From NCBI GenBank assembly GCA_014529385.2, contig CM043944.1, positions 92,911,476-92,975,475 of the forward strand: a stretch of 64,000 bases of DNA, given 5' to 3'. Shown here in pieces: positions 23,337 to 35,719 of the stretch. A model generated the notes under the pieces. That model was not told the origin of the DNA, did no database searches, and worked only from the letters and a program-made list of their open reading frames with translations. The position numbers and the translations under genes are program-made. Position 1 is the stretch's first letter. Every line of letters starts with the position of its first letter. The stretch is from Adiantum capillus-veneris. Taxonomy: Eukaryota; Streptophyta; Polypodiopsida; Polypodiales; Pteridaceae.

Positions 23337-23771
23337 CGAGCATTGCTTTTCAAAAACGCCAAAAAACACAAAAAGCTAAAAATAGCATAAAAGAAAAAAA
23401 AGTGAAATTTCTTAAAATTGAACCACAAATTCTCTTTGTCCATTGGAATACAAAAGCGGACTCGTTTTTCATTAAAAAGCACTAAAAACAATGAAAAGCG
23501 CTCAAAAAGTAGATTCTTACAAAATTGAATTATAGCTTCTTCGAGACTCGTAGATTAAGGATCTGTCCTTGCTTGTTGTAAAAAGCACCAAAAAGCATAA
23601 AAAAACTTAAAAAATGGATTTTTCCAAAACTTAACTAAACGTCCGTCTGACCTACTCAAACATGGAACGACCTTGCTTTTCACCTCATAACCGTACAACA
23701 CTGCCAAACAAGCTCTAAATACGCACTAGGTCACTCACCATCTAAGGATCATTCCTCGACAATGGAACCAG
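23337..23771. other. A-rich unassigned sequence
   Basis: Short words such as AAAAAGCAC and AAAAACAC recur. No reading frame, RNA gene or transposon end is recognised. It lies between the truncated copia LTR and element D. Confidence 0.5.
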
Positions 23772-23910
23772 TGTAAATCCCAGAGAACTACTTGAATGAT
23801 TCTCCACCCTAGTGCCCATTATATAAGCCCTTGGCCTTCCATATCCAGAATCCTTTGTCCACATCTAGTAGCGGCTCCGTTAACCCCCTAGGTTTTCCCT
23901 TGGCCTTACA
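23772..23910 (-). repeat. D 3' LTR (139 bp)
   Basis: Shares GATTCTCCACCCTA, CCCATTATATAAGC and CTTGGCCTTCCATATCCAG with 28814-28959. On the minus strand the adjoining CCAAGGGGGGAGTGA is the polypurine tract. Confidence 0.85.
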
Positions 23911-23999
23911 TCACTCCCCCCTTGGAGAAGTGTTTTTGTCCTCAAAAAAAATAGTGGGAAACTTCATCTTAAGAACGCTAATGTTTTCCCAAGTGGCAC

Positions 24000-25222
24000 C
24001 TTCTTCAAGTCAATCTTTGACTGAAAGTTGTCAACGCACATGATGATGAGTATGTAAATCATGATAGTCTAAGACATGTTAATGTTCATGCAATTGGACT
24101 GGAGGTTCAATGGAATCAAGCAAAATCTATTGATCAATGGCATTGTTATCCCCATGTAAGTGTTTATGTAAATAACTCACATGGAATATCGGATGAATAT
24201 GCGAGTGCGTAGGTAGTGAGAGTTTGTAAGCCCAATCACCAAATCACTTGAGTATCTTGAAAGTCCCACAATATCTCGAAGATAGTTTAGGATTTGGCCC
24301 ATTCTTCAAACTTTTTGAATGCTCTTGGATAGGCAAAAATACCTCTTCCCCTTCTGTGAAGGTAACTTGCGGACGTTTCTCATCAACATACTTCTTATAC
24401 CGATCTTGTGCTTGTTAAACATTTTGACGGGCTAGTTTTAACATGTCCATATGGTCTTTGAGAAAATCCTTGACTTGTTGAAGCTTTTTAGTCGCCAACC
24501 CCATCGTAAGTGGTGACCTAGGTTGAAAACTGTACATGAGCATGAAAGGACTAAAACCAGTCATCACATGCTTAACACTATTCTAAGCAAACCAAGAACA
24601 AGAAAATAATCTTCCCAATTTGATTGCCTATGCTTGTAGTATATCCTCTAGTACTTGATTGACCCTTTCAATTTGACCTTTCGTTTCAGGATGATCTACT
24701 ATACTTAGGTTGAGTTGTGTACCCAATCATTTAAATATAGCCCTTCAAAAGTAGCTGTTAAACTTGGGATCATGATCCCTCACAATGTTACTTAGCAATC
24801 CATACAAGTGGTACAGATTGTCCACAAATAACTTAGCTAACTTTGGAATATTAATTATTGACTTGGTTGGAACAAAACTTGCAAAGTTTAGTCAACCGCT
24901 CTATGACCACCCATACCGAGTCATGACCTCGTATATTGGGTTTTTAAATCGATAATGGAATCCATAGAGATAATTTCCCATTTACCATTAGGAATCTCCA
25001 ATGGATGCAAGAGACCTCCTGCCTTCAGGTGCTCTGCTTTATTAACTTGACATTTCCAGACATGTAAGACATAGTCTTGAACATAGCCATATAAACCTTG
25101 CCAGTAAAACTATCATCGTATGAGAGTGTAAGCCTTCTTATACACGGGTGCCATGCACTTGGACTGTCATGCCATTCATAAATAATTTGGTGCCAAATGT
25201 CCGCCTCCGTTCGTACACACAC
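24000..25222 (-). pseudogene. D integrase and C-terminal remnant
   Basis: On the minus strand the zinc-domain remnant reads YEWHDSPSAWHPCIRR, where gypsy integrases usually have H-D-x-x-x-x-G-H-x-G. It is followed by GLLHPLEIPNGKWE-type sequence and ISMD, the usual start of the integrase core. Many stops and frameshifts follow. The far end near 24000-23930 resembles the closing segment of chromoviruses, with a TWE-like residue run, KFP and FFEDK just before the polypurine tract. No intact domain remains. Confidence 0.75.
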
Positions 25223-25334
25223 TCTCCCCTTGTGGAGTAGGTACCCATCATCTATGGAAAAATTCTTTCATCTTTGTAGCTCTTCACTCAAAAGAGGAGA
25301 ATCGAGTGTGGAGGTTAAAGATGCAATACCAGCA

Positions 25335-26000
25335 TTAGAGTGAGAAGCTTAGTAGTAGCATTTGCTTGTTCAAGAGAGAAAGAAGTAGCCATAGATGGAA
25401 TAGAAGAGAAAGAAGCATGTGGCGTTGAGGAATTGTCAAGTAAAACATTATCAACATTTGAAAGAAAATGACACATGGAGTAACAAAAAAAACTTCTTCT
25501 ATCTCATTATGAGAAGTGAGTGTCATGATCTCTACTGTACAAATGAGTGGCAAAGAAGGCACATCCTTGTCTCCCAATTGCAGCACGTGCACGCCATTGG
25601 ATTTGAAAATCAAATTGTTGTGCTCATAGTTATGCTTGAGTGATGATCCTAGACTATGTAACCACTCCCAACATAGTACCACATTGGCCCGCTCCATATT
25701 CATAACTTGGAAATTCAAGGACATATGATACCCCCTAATTTCCAATGATACATGTTTCACTTGAGTGTCCCACACCTTGGCATCATGACCATTCATCGTT
25801 GCTATGTTGTAACAGTGATAACTTGGAGTATGGAGCAACTTGAGCCATTTTACCGACTTATAGTTAATGAAATTGTGCAAAGCACCATCGTCCACCAAGA
25901 TCCACACCTTGTGCCCTTGGATGGACCCATGCATACACACCAGTTCATGTGGATCGAAGGTCAGCTGGCACATGGAGTCGAACAGCATTCATGCACCACC
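25335..26000 (-). pseudogene. D aspartic protease region
   Basis: The frame HELVCMHGSIQGHKVWILVDDGALHNFINYK is a gypsy protease, split here as HELVCMHGSI and VWILVDDGALHNF. The catalytic triplet reads DDG in place of the usual DSG or DTG. Further on come NFQVMNMERANVVLCWEWL, the region that normally holds the I-L-G-x-x-W-L turn, and KSNGVHVLQLG. The reading frame stays open into unrelated sequence where RT should begin. Element E has the same DDGA variant, so it is a lineage feature, not a private mutation. Confidence 0.8.
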
Positions 26001-27175
26001 TTGATGTGTGTTACCTCCACATTGGAGAAATGAGAGGAGGACTCAAGAGGCAACAATTGTACCATGTGCACTGCTCTTTGTTTTCCTTGAGTTAGTATAT
26101 TTCCCCTTGGGACAATCTTTTTTGTCGTGCCCACTCCCTAAACATTTGAAACTTTGTTTTTCTTTGTTAGCCTTCTCAAACTCTTCAGTTGACAGAGGAA
26201 CCCTAGATCCCTTGGGTTTCTTGGAGGCCTTTGACTGCAGCTACTATAAACTTTCTTTTGTTGTTCCCATGCTGTGTGTGTGCATTTGCACGTGTAGTGG
26301 CATGCACATGATTATTATGTTTTTGTTTCTCATTGGGATTGTTGTGTATGTGTGCTTGCACTATAGCGTCCTCAAGCGTCTAGGGATCCTGAATCTTGAC
26401 ATGCTTCTTAAACTTTGATGTCTTAGACTATTAATAAAATCACACACTTTTTGAAAGGTATCTAACCCTCCACATTGAGAATGAAACCACGGTAGTGCGA
26501 CATATGGTGTTTTATACTAACACATAGAACACTTATATTAAGCAGACCAATTTTCATATGCTTCATTTGTGGGCAGCAATTATTTCCTAAATACAACCTC
26601 AAAAGTTGCCCAAGTATGTGGTATGATGCCCTTCTTCTTGAGAGACATCCACCATTTGTAGGCCTTGCCTTCTAACATGAGACTTGTTTGCAATGCCTTG
26701 ATTGCATCCGAAGTGTGTCTTAGAAATCGTGAATCCCATCCCGTTTACTAAGGAATATATTCACCATATCTTTATTACGTTATCTTTTCTCTCCCCTAAA
26801 AATCGGTGATTTTGTATTTTTTAGCAAATTTCTGACCTCTTTTTGTGTGGGAGAGTGCAAAGAATACGGATTGGAACCCTGTCCCTAATTGGAGCCTTGC
26901 TGCTACATATGCATGCCAGTAGAGCCCTTGGTTTGTTGTTGCATATATTGCACTGCTAAATCTAATAATTTAGTGACATTTTCATTTAAATGTGAAAAAG
27001 TCTTATCTAACACAGACATGTGTGTTTGTAGTGCATGGAACTCTTGTATATCAAGCAACTCATAGCCATCATCTTGCCTTGATATTGTACGGGTTCCCTC
27101 CGTGAGAGTACCTAATTGTGGTGCAGCATCAGGTGGATTTGGTGAAAGTTGCTCAAAATAAAATGTATGATTCAT
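26001..27175 (-). pseudogene. D gag remnant
   Basis: An open N-terminal part (26903-27175) contains DGYELLDIQEFHALQ and a helical HMSVLDKTFSHLNEN segment. Downstream there are many stops, but the order of a capsid region and a zinc-knuckle relic (GSGHDKKDCPKGK on the minus strand near 26110-26150) is still visible. Confidence 0.65.
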
Positions 27176-28800
27176 ATTAATGTCCGAGGTGATGGTGCTG
27201 TGCTAGTAAGAGAAAATATTGTACCTTGAAAAAGAGTTACCATTGAGAGCAACTTGAACCGCCCAAGCGCTACCATAAGGGAAATTAATTAGCCGTACTA
27301 ATTTATTTGTGAAATAAAAAAGAATCATGAAAGTCGATGTAGAAATGCTATGAATTGTCACGAGTCCAATTTGCTAGCATTGCCAATTTTTAGACGTTTG
27401 TCAAAAATGACCTTGTCTATTCCAACCGTTTAAAGCCAAAAAATCTTTTGAAACTTTGTGCCGTTGAGCTTTCCCTTCGATTTGTTTGTCAATGGGACCA
27501 ATGCTACTGCTTGAATCTCCTTTGGAGTCTTGCCCATGTTGCCAAAGTTCAAAAACTTTGATTGTTTTGAAAACCTAGAAGTTATGACAACTTTGATTCC
27601 TTTAAATACTTAGAATCTCTTTACTTTTTTGCAAATCGCAAAATTTTACTTGGCGAACTTCCTTCGCTTTCCTTGCCTTGGTGGCTAGGGACGATAGCCA
27701 AAGGGTGTGTGTTCGGAATGCATCCTTAGTTGAAATTTGTTAAGTATGGAGCCTGATTTGTAATTTTTTGTATTTAAAACACACATTGTAAGGCCCTCGT
27801 TATGAGGAGAAGCTATCCGTGTGTGAAGAAAAATCACTCATGAAACACCAAAATTTTCATGGCCAATCACCCCAAAATATTCCTTTTTGCCAAAATATCA
27901 TGATTTGATGGCAGTTGAAAAGAGGTCAAAAAATGGTCGATCGATTGGTTGGTGGCCGGTAGTCGATGGCCGATGGGAGAAGCCTTTGGCGGTGGCCGAT
28001 TTCAAATCAGACTTGTCTTCTCAAGGACGACCACACATGGGCGCATTGGAGAGTCCAACTTGGACCTGTCTACACAAGGGCGGCTACACACGACGGCCTC
28101 TCATGAGAGAGGGCAGCCCTTTTGGCCTATAAAAGGAGGCCTTTTCTACACACAAAAATGGATTGTGAAGCATTGTGGTGCATTGTGAAGTTGATTTGAG
28201 GTGATGAGAGCGAAGAAAGGTGGGAGCTCCAAAAGGGTATAATCCCTTGGTAATCTACTTCTTGTTTTGAAGTATTAAATCCATTGAGTGGCTACTTTCT
28301 TCTGGACGTATTCCACATTGGGTGAACTACGTATATCGTGTGTGCTCTCTCTCTCTCTCTCTCTCTCTCTCTATTTACTCTATAATCCATGTGTGAAAAT
28401 TATCTCTCTTCATTAAGTAAACTACTCAATTATCTACTTAGCTACGTCTTATTTCCTAACAAAATTAAGGTAGGTTTTGCGTGGCCTTGGGCGCCCACTA
28501 TTTGAAAACACCTCAAAATAGAAGGCGATGGACAGCTACAGATGCCGATGGAGAGAGCGAGAGAGATGTCGATCGCCACAGAGCTCGGCTCGGGTCACCA
28601 CGGTGATAAATTTTTCCTCCCACATATGTCAAGGTCATTATTTCTTGATTTGGTGCTCGACGGCAGCCCCTGCTCTTACTTGGCAGTCCTACACACACAA
28701 TTCCTACCTTGTCCCTCCTATCTCCTCCTCAACTCTCTCTCCATGATTTTGCATGCAAAAAGTAAAAGAACCACGCTTCTCCTTTTTTAAAAAACTAAGT
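27176..28800. other. D 5' leader
   Basis: About 1.6 kb between the primer site and gag without a convincing frame. It contains a (CT)14 microsatellite at 28345-28372. A stretch at 27940-28010 repeats the word GATGGCCGAT and close variants. Confidence 0.6.
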
Positions 28801-28812
28801 GCTTTGATACCA
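28801..28812 (-). other. D primer-binding site, initiator tRNA-Met type
   Basis: TGGTATCAAAGC on the minus strand, one base after the LTR end. It differs by one base from the usual TGGTATCAGAGC. Confidence 0.8.
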
Positions 28813-28813
28813 C

Positions 28814-28959
28814 TGTAAAGCCCAAAGAACTTCTTGAAGGATTCTCCACCCTAACACCCATTATATAAGCTCTTGGCCTTCCATATCCAGAATCCCCTTT
28901 CCACATGTAGCAATCGGCCCTTGGTTTGGGTTCGTGACCCCCCTGGGTTTTCCCTTACA
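28814..28959 (-). repeat. D 5' LTR (146 bp)
   Basis: Partner of 23772-23910, with TGTAAAGCC at one end and CCCTTACA at the other. The TATATAAGC word is present in both copies, but its place relative to leftward transcription is not that of an obvious TATA box. Confidence 0.83.
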
Positions 28960-29304
28960 TGAACCATTATTAGCGGGTCATCGTGATAGACTTCTGCAAC
29001 ATAGGCACTAACATAATTTTTCAATACTCAAAGAAGTGACTCAGATGGGGCACAAAGACTCTTTAAGGTTGTATCACCACTCAATGATGGAAAAATATGC
29101 CTATGTCCTTTCTCACTGCTCTAGGTTATCACGTCATTTTGTCGACTAATTTGACTCAGATTGTAACAAAATTATAAGGGAAGCTATATTAGTTCTAAGG
29201 TCACAAGTCTACAAAGTCTGGTTGCATTCTGAGAAGGTACATGGATCATGGTCCATCATGACCCAAATCACAAAAATTACAACAAAACATCCCAAACAGG
29301 TTGC
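28960..29304. other. Unassigned sequence between D and A
   Basis: About 345 bases with no long frame, repeat or transposon end that I recognise. It is the left flank of element A. The matching right flank resumes at 47030. Confidence 0.5.
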
Positions 29305-29309
29305 CCTAC
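29305..29309. repeat. Target-site duplication of A, left copy
   Basis: CCTAC here and again at 47025-47029, directly outside the two LTRs. The match is perfect. Confidence 0.92.
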
Positions 29310-30932
29310 TGTAATGGAATTTGCCTATTCAATTTGAGAGTAGCGGAATTTAATGAGAGTACTTTCAAGAAATGATTTTGTGAGCATATCGGGTAGACAT
29401 AATTGAAGATAGCAACATAATTATAGCAATTAGTTAACTTGGCATAGACAATACTTTTGCAAGAGAGAGAATTTAGAGAACATGACAACAGTTGAGGACC
29501 GGATTTATGTGGAGCCGGTCCCCCCTCCAATAGGCATTTGTATTATGATTTCTCCCATAAAGAGAGACTTGTTACAATACATTCTTTGTGTTCCTTGTGA
29601 CCTAGGTGAAGCAATGAAGATGGAAAGCTTCATGCATCACCATCATAGCATAACCTAAACTTGAAGAAAGCTTTAACTATACCAAGCCTCAGTCCCAAGA
29701 CCTCAAACACCTTTGAAGGTGGAGAGAGCTAGCAGGGAATGAGGGTAGGGAAGAGGAAGAAGAAACATTTCATACGAGAAAGAGCTAGTTCCTCACTTAT
29801 CATAACTCTTGTGCTAGCATACATAATAGCATAGTAATGAAGAAGAAATAGATGGCAAGCTCAAGCATTGAAGCATAAATCTTGGATGGATTTTCACTCG
29901 ATAGCCAAGAGTGTTGGTGTAGGCTCTCAACCTCTACTTGCTTGGAGAAGGAGAGGGAGCTCTTGCACTTTGCATAGTACACAATGAGAGTGTTTGTGAG
30001 CGTGTGTGGGTGAGTATACCCCCTAAGCACCCCCCTAGCTTGCTTGGGTCGACCCCCCCTTGTAGCTCATGCTTGAAGCTCATTGGACCCCTCCAGGCCT
30101 AGCCAATCACAAGCAGGAGCCATTACAAGCAACATGGGTAGCCTTGGGACAAGTGTCCCCCTTTCCCCTTTGAGAGAGAGGACTTGATAAATGCAAAAAC
30201 AATTAGATAATTCAAGTAATTTATCATTGGACCCCTTTGAAGCCTAGCCAATAGGCTTCAAGCAACACATGAAGGTAACATGGGTAGGGACCTGGCATGT
30301 GTCCTTGCTGCCTCTTCAAGCTGGGGCTTCCCTTGTGAGTGTGAGTGTGTGTTCTCTCTCTAATCCCTAGGAAAAGGGCTCGCCCCCCCTCTTGTATGGA
30401 TGCTTTTGACTTTAGGAGCTCAAGCACCTTAGTCATCAAGCATGACAAAGCACTTGGACTAGGGGGTATTCCCACAAGCATCTCAGGCAAGCATGTCAAG
30501 GCACCTCAAGCACCTTAATCAAGCGGCAAGTCAAGCACCTCAAGCATGGAGTAAGTCAAGCACCTCAAGCACCTTAATCAAGCACCTCAAACTGCAGGAC
30601 AAGCACCTCAAGCAGGTCAAGCACCTCGAGCTTGGGCCGGGTTCCCACCTCAAGCTCAGCCCTAGCTTACCTAAGGTTAAAGGACTTTTTAACACTAATC
30701 TTTGGAGGTCTTCAATAAAGCTAACCCTAAGGTCATTAAGCTCCATTGTTTATTCTTGCTCTTTGACATACCAGCTCTCATTTGGGCCCCTTTACCATTG
30801 GCACCATGTTGAGGTAGATCTATAAGCACATGTCTATATCCTAACCGTTGTTCCCGTTTATTCTCCCACATTAAATGATCAGTTTAATAGGAGAAAATCA
30901 TTTGGGTTGGTTAGATATTAGATTTTATGACA
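29310..30932 (-). repeat. A 3' LTR (left copy, 1,623 bp)
   Basis: Begins TGTAATGGAATTTGCC and ends GATTTTATGACA. It carries the CAAGCACCT minisatellite (30497-30635) and two ATTGG...CCAAT modules. A polypurine tract (CAAGAGAGAGG on the minus strand, 30933-30944) adjoins it. Confidence 0.95.
30497..30635. repeat. CAAGCACCT minisatellite in the A LTR
   Basis: Irregular repeats of CAAGCACCTCAAGCACCTTA-like units. The same array lies in the other LTR at 46589-46727 with one base changed. Confidence 0.85.
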
Positions 30933-31291
30933 TTACCTCTCTCTTGAAATCATAGTCTTCCTCGACTATAAGGTAGAAGAGATAAAGCCTTAGGCATTAG
31001 TCAATCTTGCTTAGCAGGTAGAGGATCCCTTTTTACCCTACAACATCTTTCCAAGATGGATGACTAATCCATTTGGTGCTTGGGAGACATAGCTGCCACA
31101 AGCATGTCTGCTCTTTAGTCCATTTCATTCTCCCAAAGTAGAGTGACAAATTCTACTTGGTGTTTGAGAGACGTCGTCATCACAAACATGATTCTAAGCA
31201 TGCATACTAGTTAAATTTGTGCACAATTAAAAAGAGGGTTAGTCTTATAAGACAAAAACATGAGTCATTTAAAAGAGAGTTGTACATTTTC

Positions 31292-32653
31292 TTACTCTAA
31301 TGTAGCATTGTAAGCATTGACAAGGTTTATACTATCCTTAAGTTGTACTCCTTGCATCCATTTAGCATCTTCAAAAGGATAATTTTTGAACTTAATAAGA
31401 TACCGTCGGATTATCTTACCATGTCGTAGTACCTTGTCTTCATGCCGAAGGACAGCTTCGGGTTGTAGCACCTCTTCTTGGTCTTCAACTTCGGGAGGGT
31501 CTTCAATAATTGGTTCAGTTGGTGGCTCTCCTTTATAGGGCTTAAGTAGGCTTACATGAAAGGCATTGTGTATAAGCCAATGGTTGGGCAACTTGAGTTG
31601 ATAAGCCGTCTCATTGATGGGCTTCAAGATTTGGAAAGGACCATAGTATCTTTTTGCTAGTTTAGCATAATACTTTTGATGGCCCGTAGGATTTTTGCCC
31701 GTTGTTTGCCTTAATCGAGCCTTAGGAAACTTGAGTAAGACCCAATCATTTTCTTTGAACATTAAGGCTCTTCTGTGCTTATCAGCAGCAGCTTTTTGCC
31801 TTTGTTGAGAGATGGCTATAGCCTCCCTAATCTTTCGAAAAGATTCTTGTAGGTCACGGCTATATTCATCGGCGACGAAGATCTTCCCATGTACTTTGAG
31901 TAGCAAGGGACTTTTAGGTCTTCCCTCTATGATCTCGAAAGGTGCTTTCCCCGTAGAAGTATGGACAGTATTATTGTAGGCATACTCTACTAGAGGTAAA
32001 TACTTTTCCCATTGTGAGCGTTGATCTACTTCGGTAACATAAGTCTTGAGTAGATCGAGTATCGTAAGATTGGCTATCTCACTTTGGCCATCCGTTTGTG
32101 GGTGATAGGCCGAAGAGAAATTCAATCTTGTTCCTAGATTTTCAAAGAGACCTTTCCAGAAATTACTGGTCATTCTAGGATCTCTATCTGACACGATGGA
32201 TGTGGGTAATCCATGGTGCTTGAAAATCTGAGATATGAAGAGAGTTTCCATTTGATGTGCCTTAATAGTCTTTTTGACAGGAATAAAATGTGCTTGCTTG
32301 CTAAACCTGTCGACTATTGTCCATATTCCTGTATTCCCATGGATAGACTTGGGTAATCCAAAGATGAAATCCATGGATATACTCTCCCATGGTGAATTTG
32401 GAATAGGCAATGGCTGGAGTAATCCAGGTTGCTTCCCTCTATCATACTTGGTCTTTTGGCATACTACACATTTTGAAACATACTCTTGTATGTCCACTTT
32501 TAGGGTAGGCCAATAGAAATACGTCTCTACTCCTCGGAGAGTAGGTTGAATACCTCTATGCCCTGCATATGGAGGAGCATGGGATTCATACATAACCTTC
32601 TCACGAAGGGCATGGGTAACACATAGCCTATTGCCGTGGAGAAGATAACCATC
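31292..32653 (-). pseudogene. A integrase and chromodomain
   Basis: After a TAG at 32654-32656 (CAG in B) the frame is open to 31292. The zinc domain reads HAPPYAGHRGIQ and CVVCQKTK. The core has SMDFIFGLPKS (first Asp), IVSDRDPRMTS (second Asp) and YHPQTDGQSEIAN (Glu). The GPF/Y-type module is YYGPFQILKPI, then FHVSLLKPYKG. The last 55 residues are a chromodomain with RRYLIKFKNYPFEDAKWM. In this family the chromodomain is thought to steer insertion to heterochromatin. The aromatic cage looks partly altered, because the usual Trp after the KF strand (K-W) is absent. Confidence 0.93.
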
Positions 32654-33500
32654 CTACAAGGTGAATGGTTCCTCTTTCTTCCCCAAAGCAAGGGCTGACA
32701 TTATGTCTTTAAAGTCAGGGTCAGTAGAATACTCATCTATCATAGAGGATAGATCATTGTGAGTAGCTATAGACACCGCATTAACTTTTGGTCGTCGTGA
32801 AAGTGCATCGGCAACTTGATTGTGCTTACCAGCTATGTGAGCAATATGGAAATTAAATTGCGAAAGAAAATTTGCCCACCTCATTTGTTTGTCGGAAAGC
32901 TTGGTTTGCGTCATGAAATACTTGAGACTTTGGTGGTCGGTTCGCAGGATAAATGGAGTCCCCAATAGGTAGTGCTTCCATGTGTCTAGGGCATGTAGAA
33001 CAGCTAGAAGCTCTTTCTCATAAATGCCCAAGACTCGTTCATCACTATTGAGCCTTCGGCTCTCATATGCTATGGCATGCCCTTCTTGAAGCAAAACCGC
33101 TCCAAGGCAATCACCACACGCATCACATTGGACCTCAAATGGTTTTGAGAGATCCGGAAGCACGAGGACTGGTTGGGAAGTAAGCTTCTCTTTGAGTTTT
33201 TCAAAAGCATTTTGCTCCTTAACAGTCCATACAAACTTAACGTTCTTCTTTGTTAAGTCGTGTAGTGGTCCTGCTACTTGAGAGAATTTTGCTATGAAGC
33301 GTCTATAGTATGCACACATACCAATAAAGCTTCTTAGCTCATGTAGATTCCTTGGGTTAGGCCATGATTTTATTACCTCTAACTTTGATGGATCCATACG
33401 AATACCATCGTGAGAGATAATATGACCTAGATATTGAATCTCTTGAAGGAAGAATTCACTTTTCTTTTGGTTGAGAAAAAGTTTGTTTCCCTCAAGGCTT
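32654..33500 (-). pseudogene. A RT C-terminal part and RNase H
   Basis: Continues from RT after a 1-bp deletion near 33497 that puts it in another frame from the upstream part. It contains SEFFLQEIQYLGHIIS, CAYYRRFIAKF, FEVQCDACGDCLGAVL (RNase H first Asp) and TDHQSLKYFMTQTK. The HNQVADALSRRP segment marks the RNase H end. It stops at TAG 32654-32656. Confidence 0.92.
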
Positions 33501-35719
33501 GAAAAATCACTTGGAGATGTTGCTTATGTTCCTCCAAAGATTTGGAGTAGATGATGATATCATCAAAGAACACTCCAGTGAATTTACGATATGGTCTAAA
33601 ATGTTTCTCCATGAGACGATTGAAAGTAGCTGGTGCATTAGTCAAGCCAAAAGGCATGACTAGATATTCATAAAGACCAAATGTTGTGCGAAACGCGGTC
33701 TTTAGGATATCTTCATCCACTATCCTTATTTGATGATAGCCACTCTTAAGGTCAATCCTACTGAAGTAGGTAGAGCCTTGTAGCTTATCAAATAGATCTT
33801 CTACCCGAGGCACGGGAAATCTGTTTTTGATAGTGATATGGTTTAGTGCTCGATAGTCCACACACATACGGTATGTACCATCTTTCTTTTGCACTAAAAG
33901 GACTGGAGAACAAAAGGGAGAGGAACTAGGCCTCACCATCCCTTTGTCTACCAATTCCTGTACTTGCCTCATAATCTCCTCTTGTTTAGCTTGTGAGACT
34001 CGATAAGGAGGTTTGTTAGGCGGTGAGCTTCCTGGAAGGAGCTCAATACGATGGTCATCATCCCCTCGTTTTGGAGGTAGGTCCATAGCGATATCATCGA
34101 TGAACACATCTTGGAATCCTTTTAGAAAAGTAGATAAGTCTAACTCTTCTTGATTCCTATCATTTTCATTTGATGAAACATTATTAGCTTTTAGAGACTC
34201 TTTGACATAAATCATGTACGCAGAAACTGAGCTCTTCATTGATTTATCAAAATAAAGAGGATTTACAAGTGGAATAGTGCGACCACGCTCACTAGCATCT
34301 ATATACATGTTCTTTCCCCTGTAGGTGAAGTAAATTCTCCTTTTAGGGAACTTCATGTTGGCAGCCATGCGATCAAACCATGGTGCCCCTAGGATAACAT
34401 CCTGATGTTGGAGAGGAGAGATGAAGAAGTCTTCTTTGTCGACATAGCTTTGGACATGAAGCCTCAACTTCCCAATCAAGGGAGTAACAGAGGCTTGTTG
34501 TCCCTTGAAAGCTGCATCGGCTGTTACTATATCTCCCATCTCAAAAGCTTGAATGCCCAACTTGGTGGCCAACTCTATTGATATGAAGTTGAGAGTAGAG
34601 CCAGGGTCAAACAAGATGAAGGCATCATGCTCTCTTACCTTTCCCCAAGCATAGGAGAGTGATGATCCTTTGCAATGAGCATCCTCTTTTGGAGCTTCGA
34701 TGGTGGAAGCCCTAGGAGTCTCATTGCGAGTATTCTTCTTGGGGCAAGAACGATAGCCATGTCCTTGCTCCCCACACTTGAAACATTTATGGTCCTTGCG
34801 AAAAGCTTCAAGCTCTTCAGGAGAGAGTTTGCTTTTACCTTTGTAAACTCCCTTCTCCTTGGACAGATTGTTGTTGTTGTTATTGTTGTTGTTGGAAGTG
34901 CCATGGGAATTATTTTGAGCATTGGATTTCCCCTTTGCATCATTTTTATCTTTGTTTTCCATGGGCTTGACATTACGTCTAGCCCCTTGATGGAAATTGA
35001 TGCGTGAAGCAACCATGGTGTGATGGATTACTTCGGTAATAGTACCAGGCCGTTGAGAGTTGATGTATTCGGCCATCTCTTCAGGTAATCCCGCACAGAA
35101 TTGCTGTCTTTGCTCGACAAAGTCTATCTTTTGAAAGACAGTAGCTTTGAGATGTAAATCCCAAAACTTGTCTACATACTTGTTGATAGACTCATGAGAG
35201 AGAAGCTTCAAGCCGCGCCATTCGGTAAGAACTTTATCTTTAGTATCGCTTGGAAGAAATTGCTTCATGATGGAAACTCGTAGAGTTTTCCATGTCTTTG
35301 GGGCTTCTCCATTGCCACGAAGGCTAGCCCACCATTGACGAGAAGTTTTTTGGAAGTGCATAGCTACATGGCGTAGCTTGGAAGACTCTGTGAAGCCCTC
35401 GTCCCCAAAGGCCGCATCAAATTGCTGGATGAAGGCCAAAACTTTGTCGGTAGCACCAAAGGTGCCATCGTAGGTGAGAAAAGAGATACTCTTTCCTCCC
35501 TCCTTGGAACTTCTTTAGCTTTTGTGACCTTCGCCATGCAGGAAATGATTTGCGATGTCCTCCCCTCTTGTATTCTCTAGGAGAATAGCCATAACTTTCA
35601 TCGGAAGAGGAGGAAGGTGAAGAAGAAGGAGAAGAGGGTGACCTCTTCCTAGCCCTTTTCTTCCTTTGTTTCCTCTCTTGCCTTTCAGAGTGATGAGGAG
35701 AAGGACTATGGGTTGCTCT
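33427..35719 (-). pseudogene. A gag (middle to end), protease and RT N-terminal part
   Basis: From the junction with B, Arg/Ser-rich gag sequence runs to a +1 frameshift near 35505 (an extra base relative to B), then stays open from 35439 to 33427. Capsid features are VLAFIQQFDAAFGDEGF and RQWWASLRGNG. The zinc knuckle is complete: CFKCGEQGHGYRSC. A stretch of nine asparagines lies just before it. The protease has FILFDPGSTLNFIS (DPGS at the active site) and VILGAPWFDRM. RT carries [26 protein letters not shown] and the catalytic FFDD (33556-33567), then loses frame near 33497. Confidence 0.93.

Larger units (their letters stand above)
23772..28959 (-). mobile_element. D: short-LTR chromovirus-like gypsy element, RT region deleted
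   Basis: Two short LTRs (23772-23910 and 28814-28959, TGTAAA to TTACA) bound minus-strand remains of gag, protease and integrase. An initiator tRNA-Met primer site lies next to the right LTR, and a G-rich polypurine tract next to the left one. GAACCA occurs one base outside each end (23765-23770 and 28961-28966) and is probably the target duplication. RT and RNase H are missing between about 25250 and 25340, so D is an internal-deletion derivative. The LTRs differ at many positions, so it is old. Confidence 0.85.

Noticed and set aside
23337-23771. Possible remainder of the truncated copia LTR
   Set aside because: No match to 2830-2927 is visible. The sequence is A-rich and unrelated.
23831-24043. 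70-codon frame beginning in the D LTR
   Set aside because: It crosses the LTR and polypurine tract and has no coding features.
28960-29304. Possible left part of the C LTR separated by element A
   Set aside because: I found no similarity to the corresponding ends of the A or B LTRs and no convincing LTR start.
30224-30825. Overlapping 91- and 110-codon frames in the A LTR, repeated at 46316-46917
   Set aside because: They lie in the CAAGCACCT minisatellite of a noncoding LTR and are open on both strands because of the repeat.
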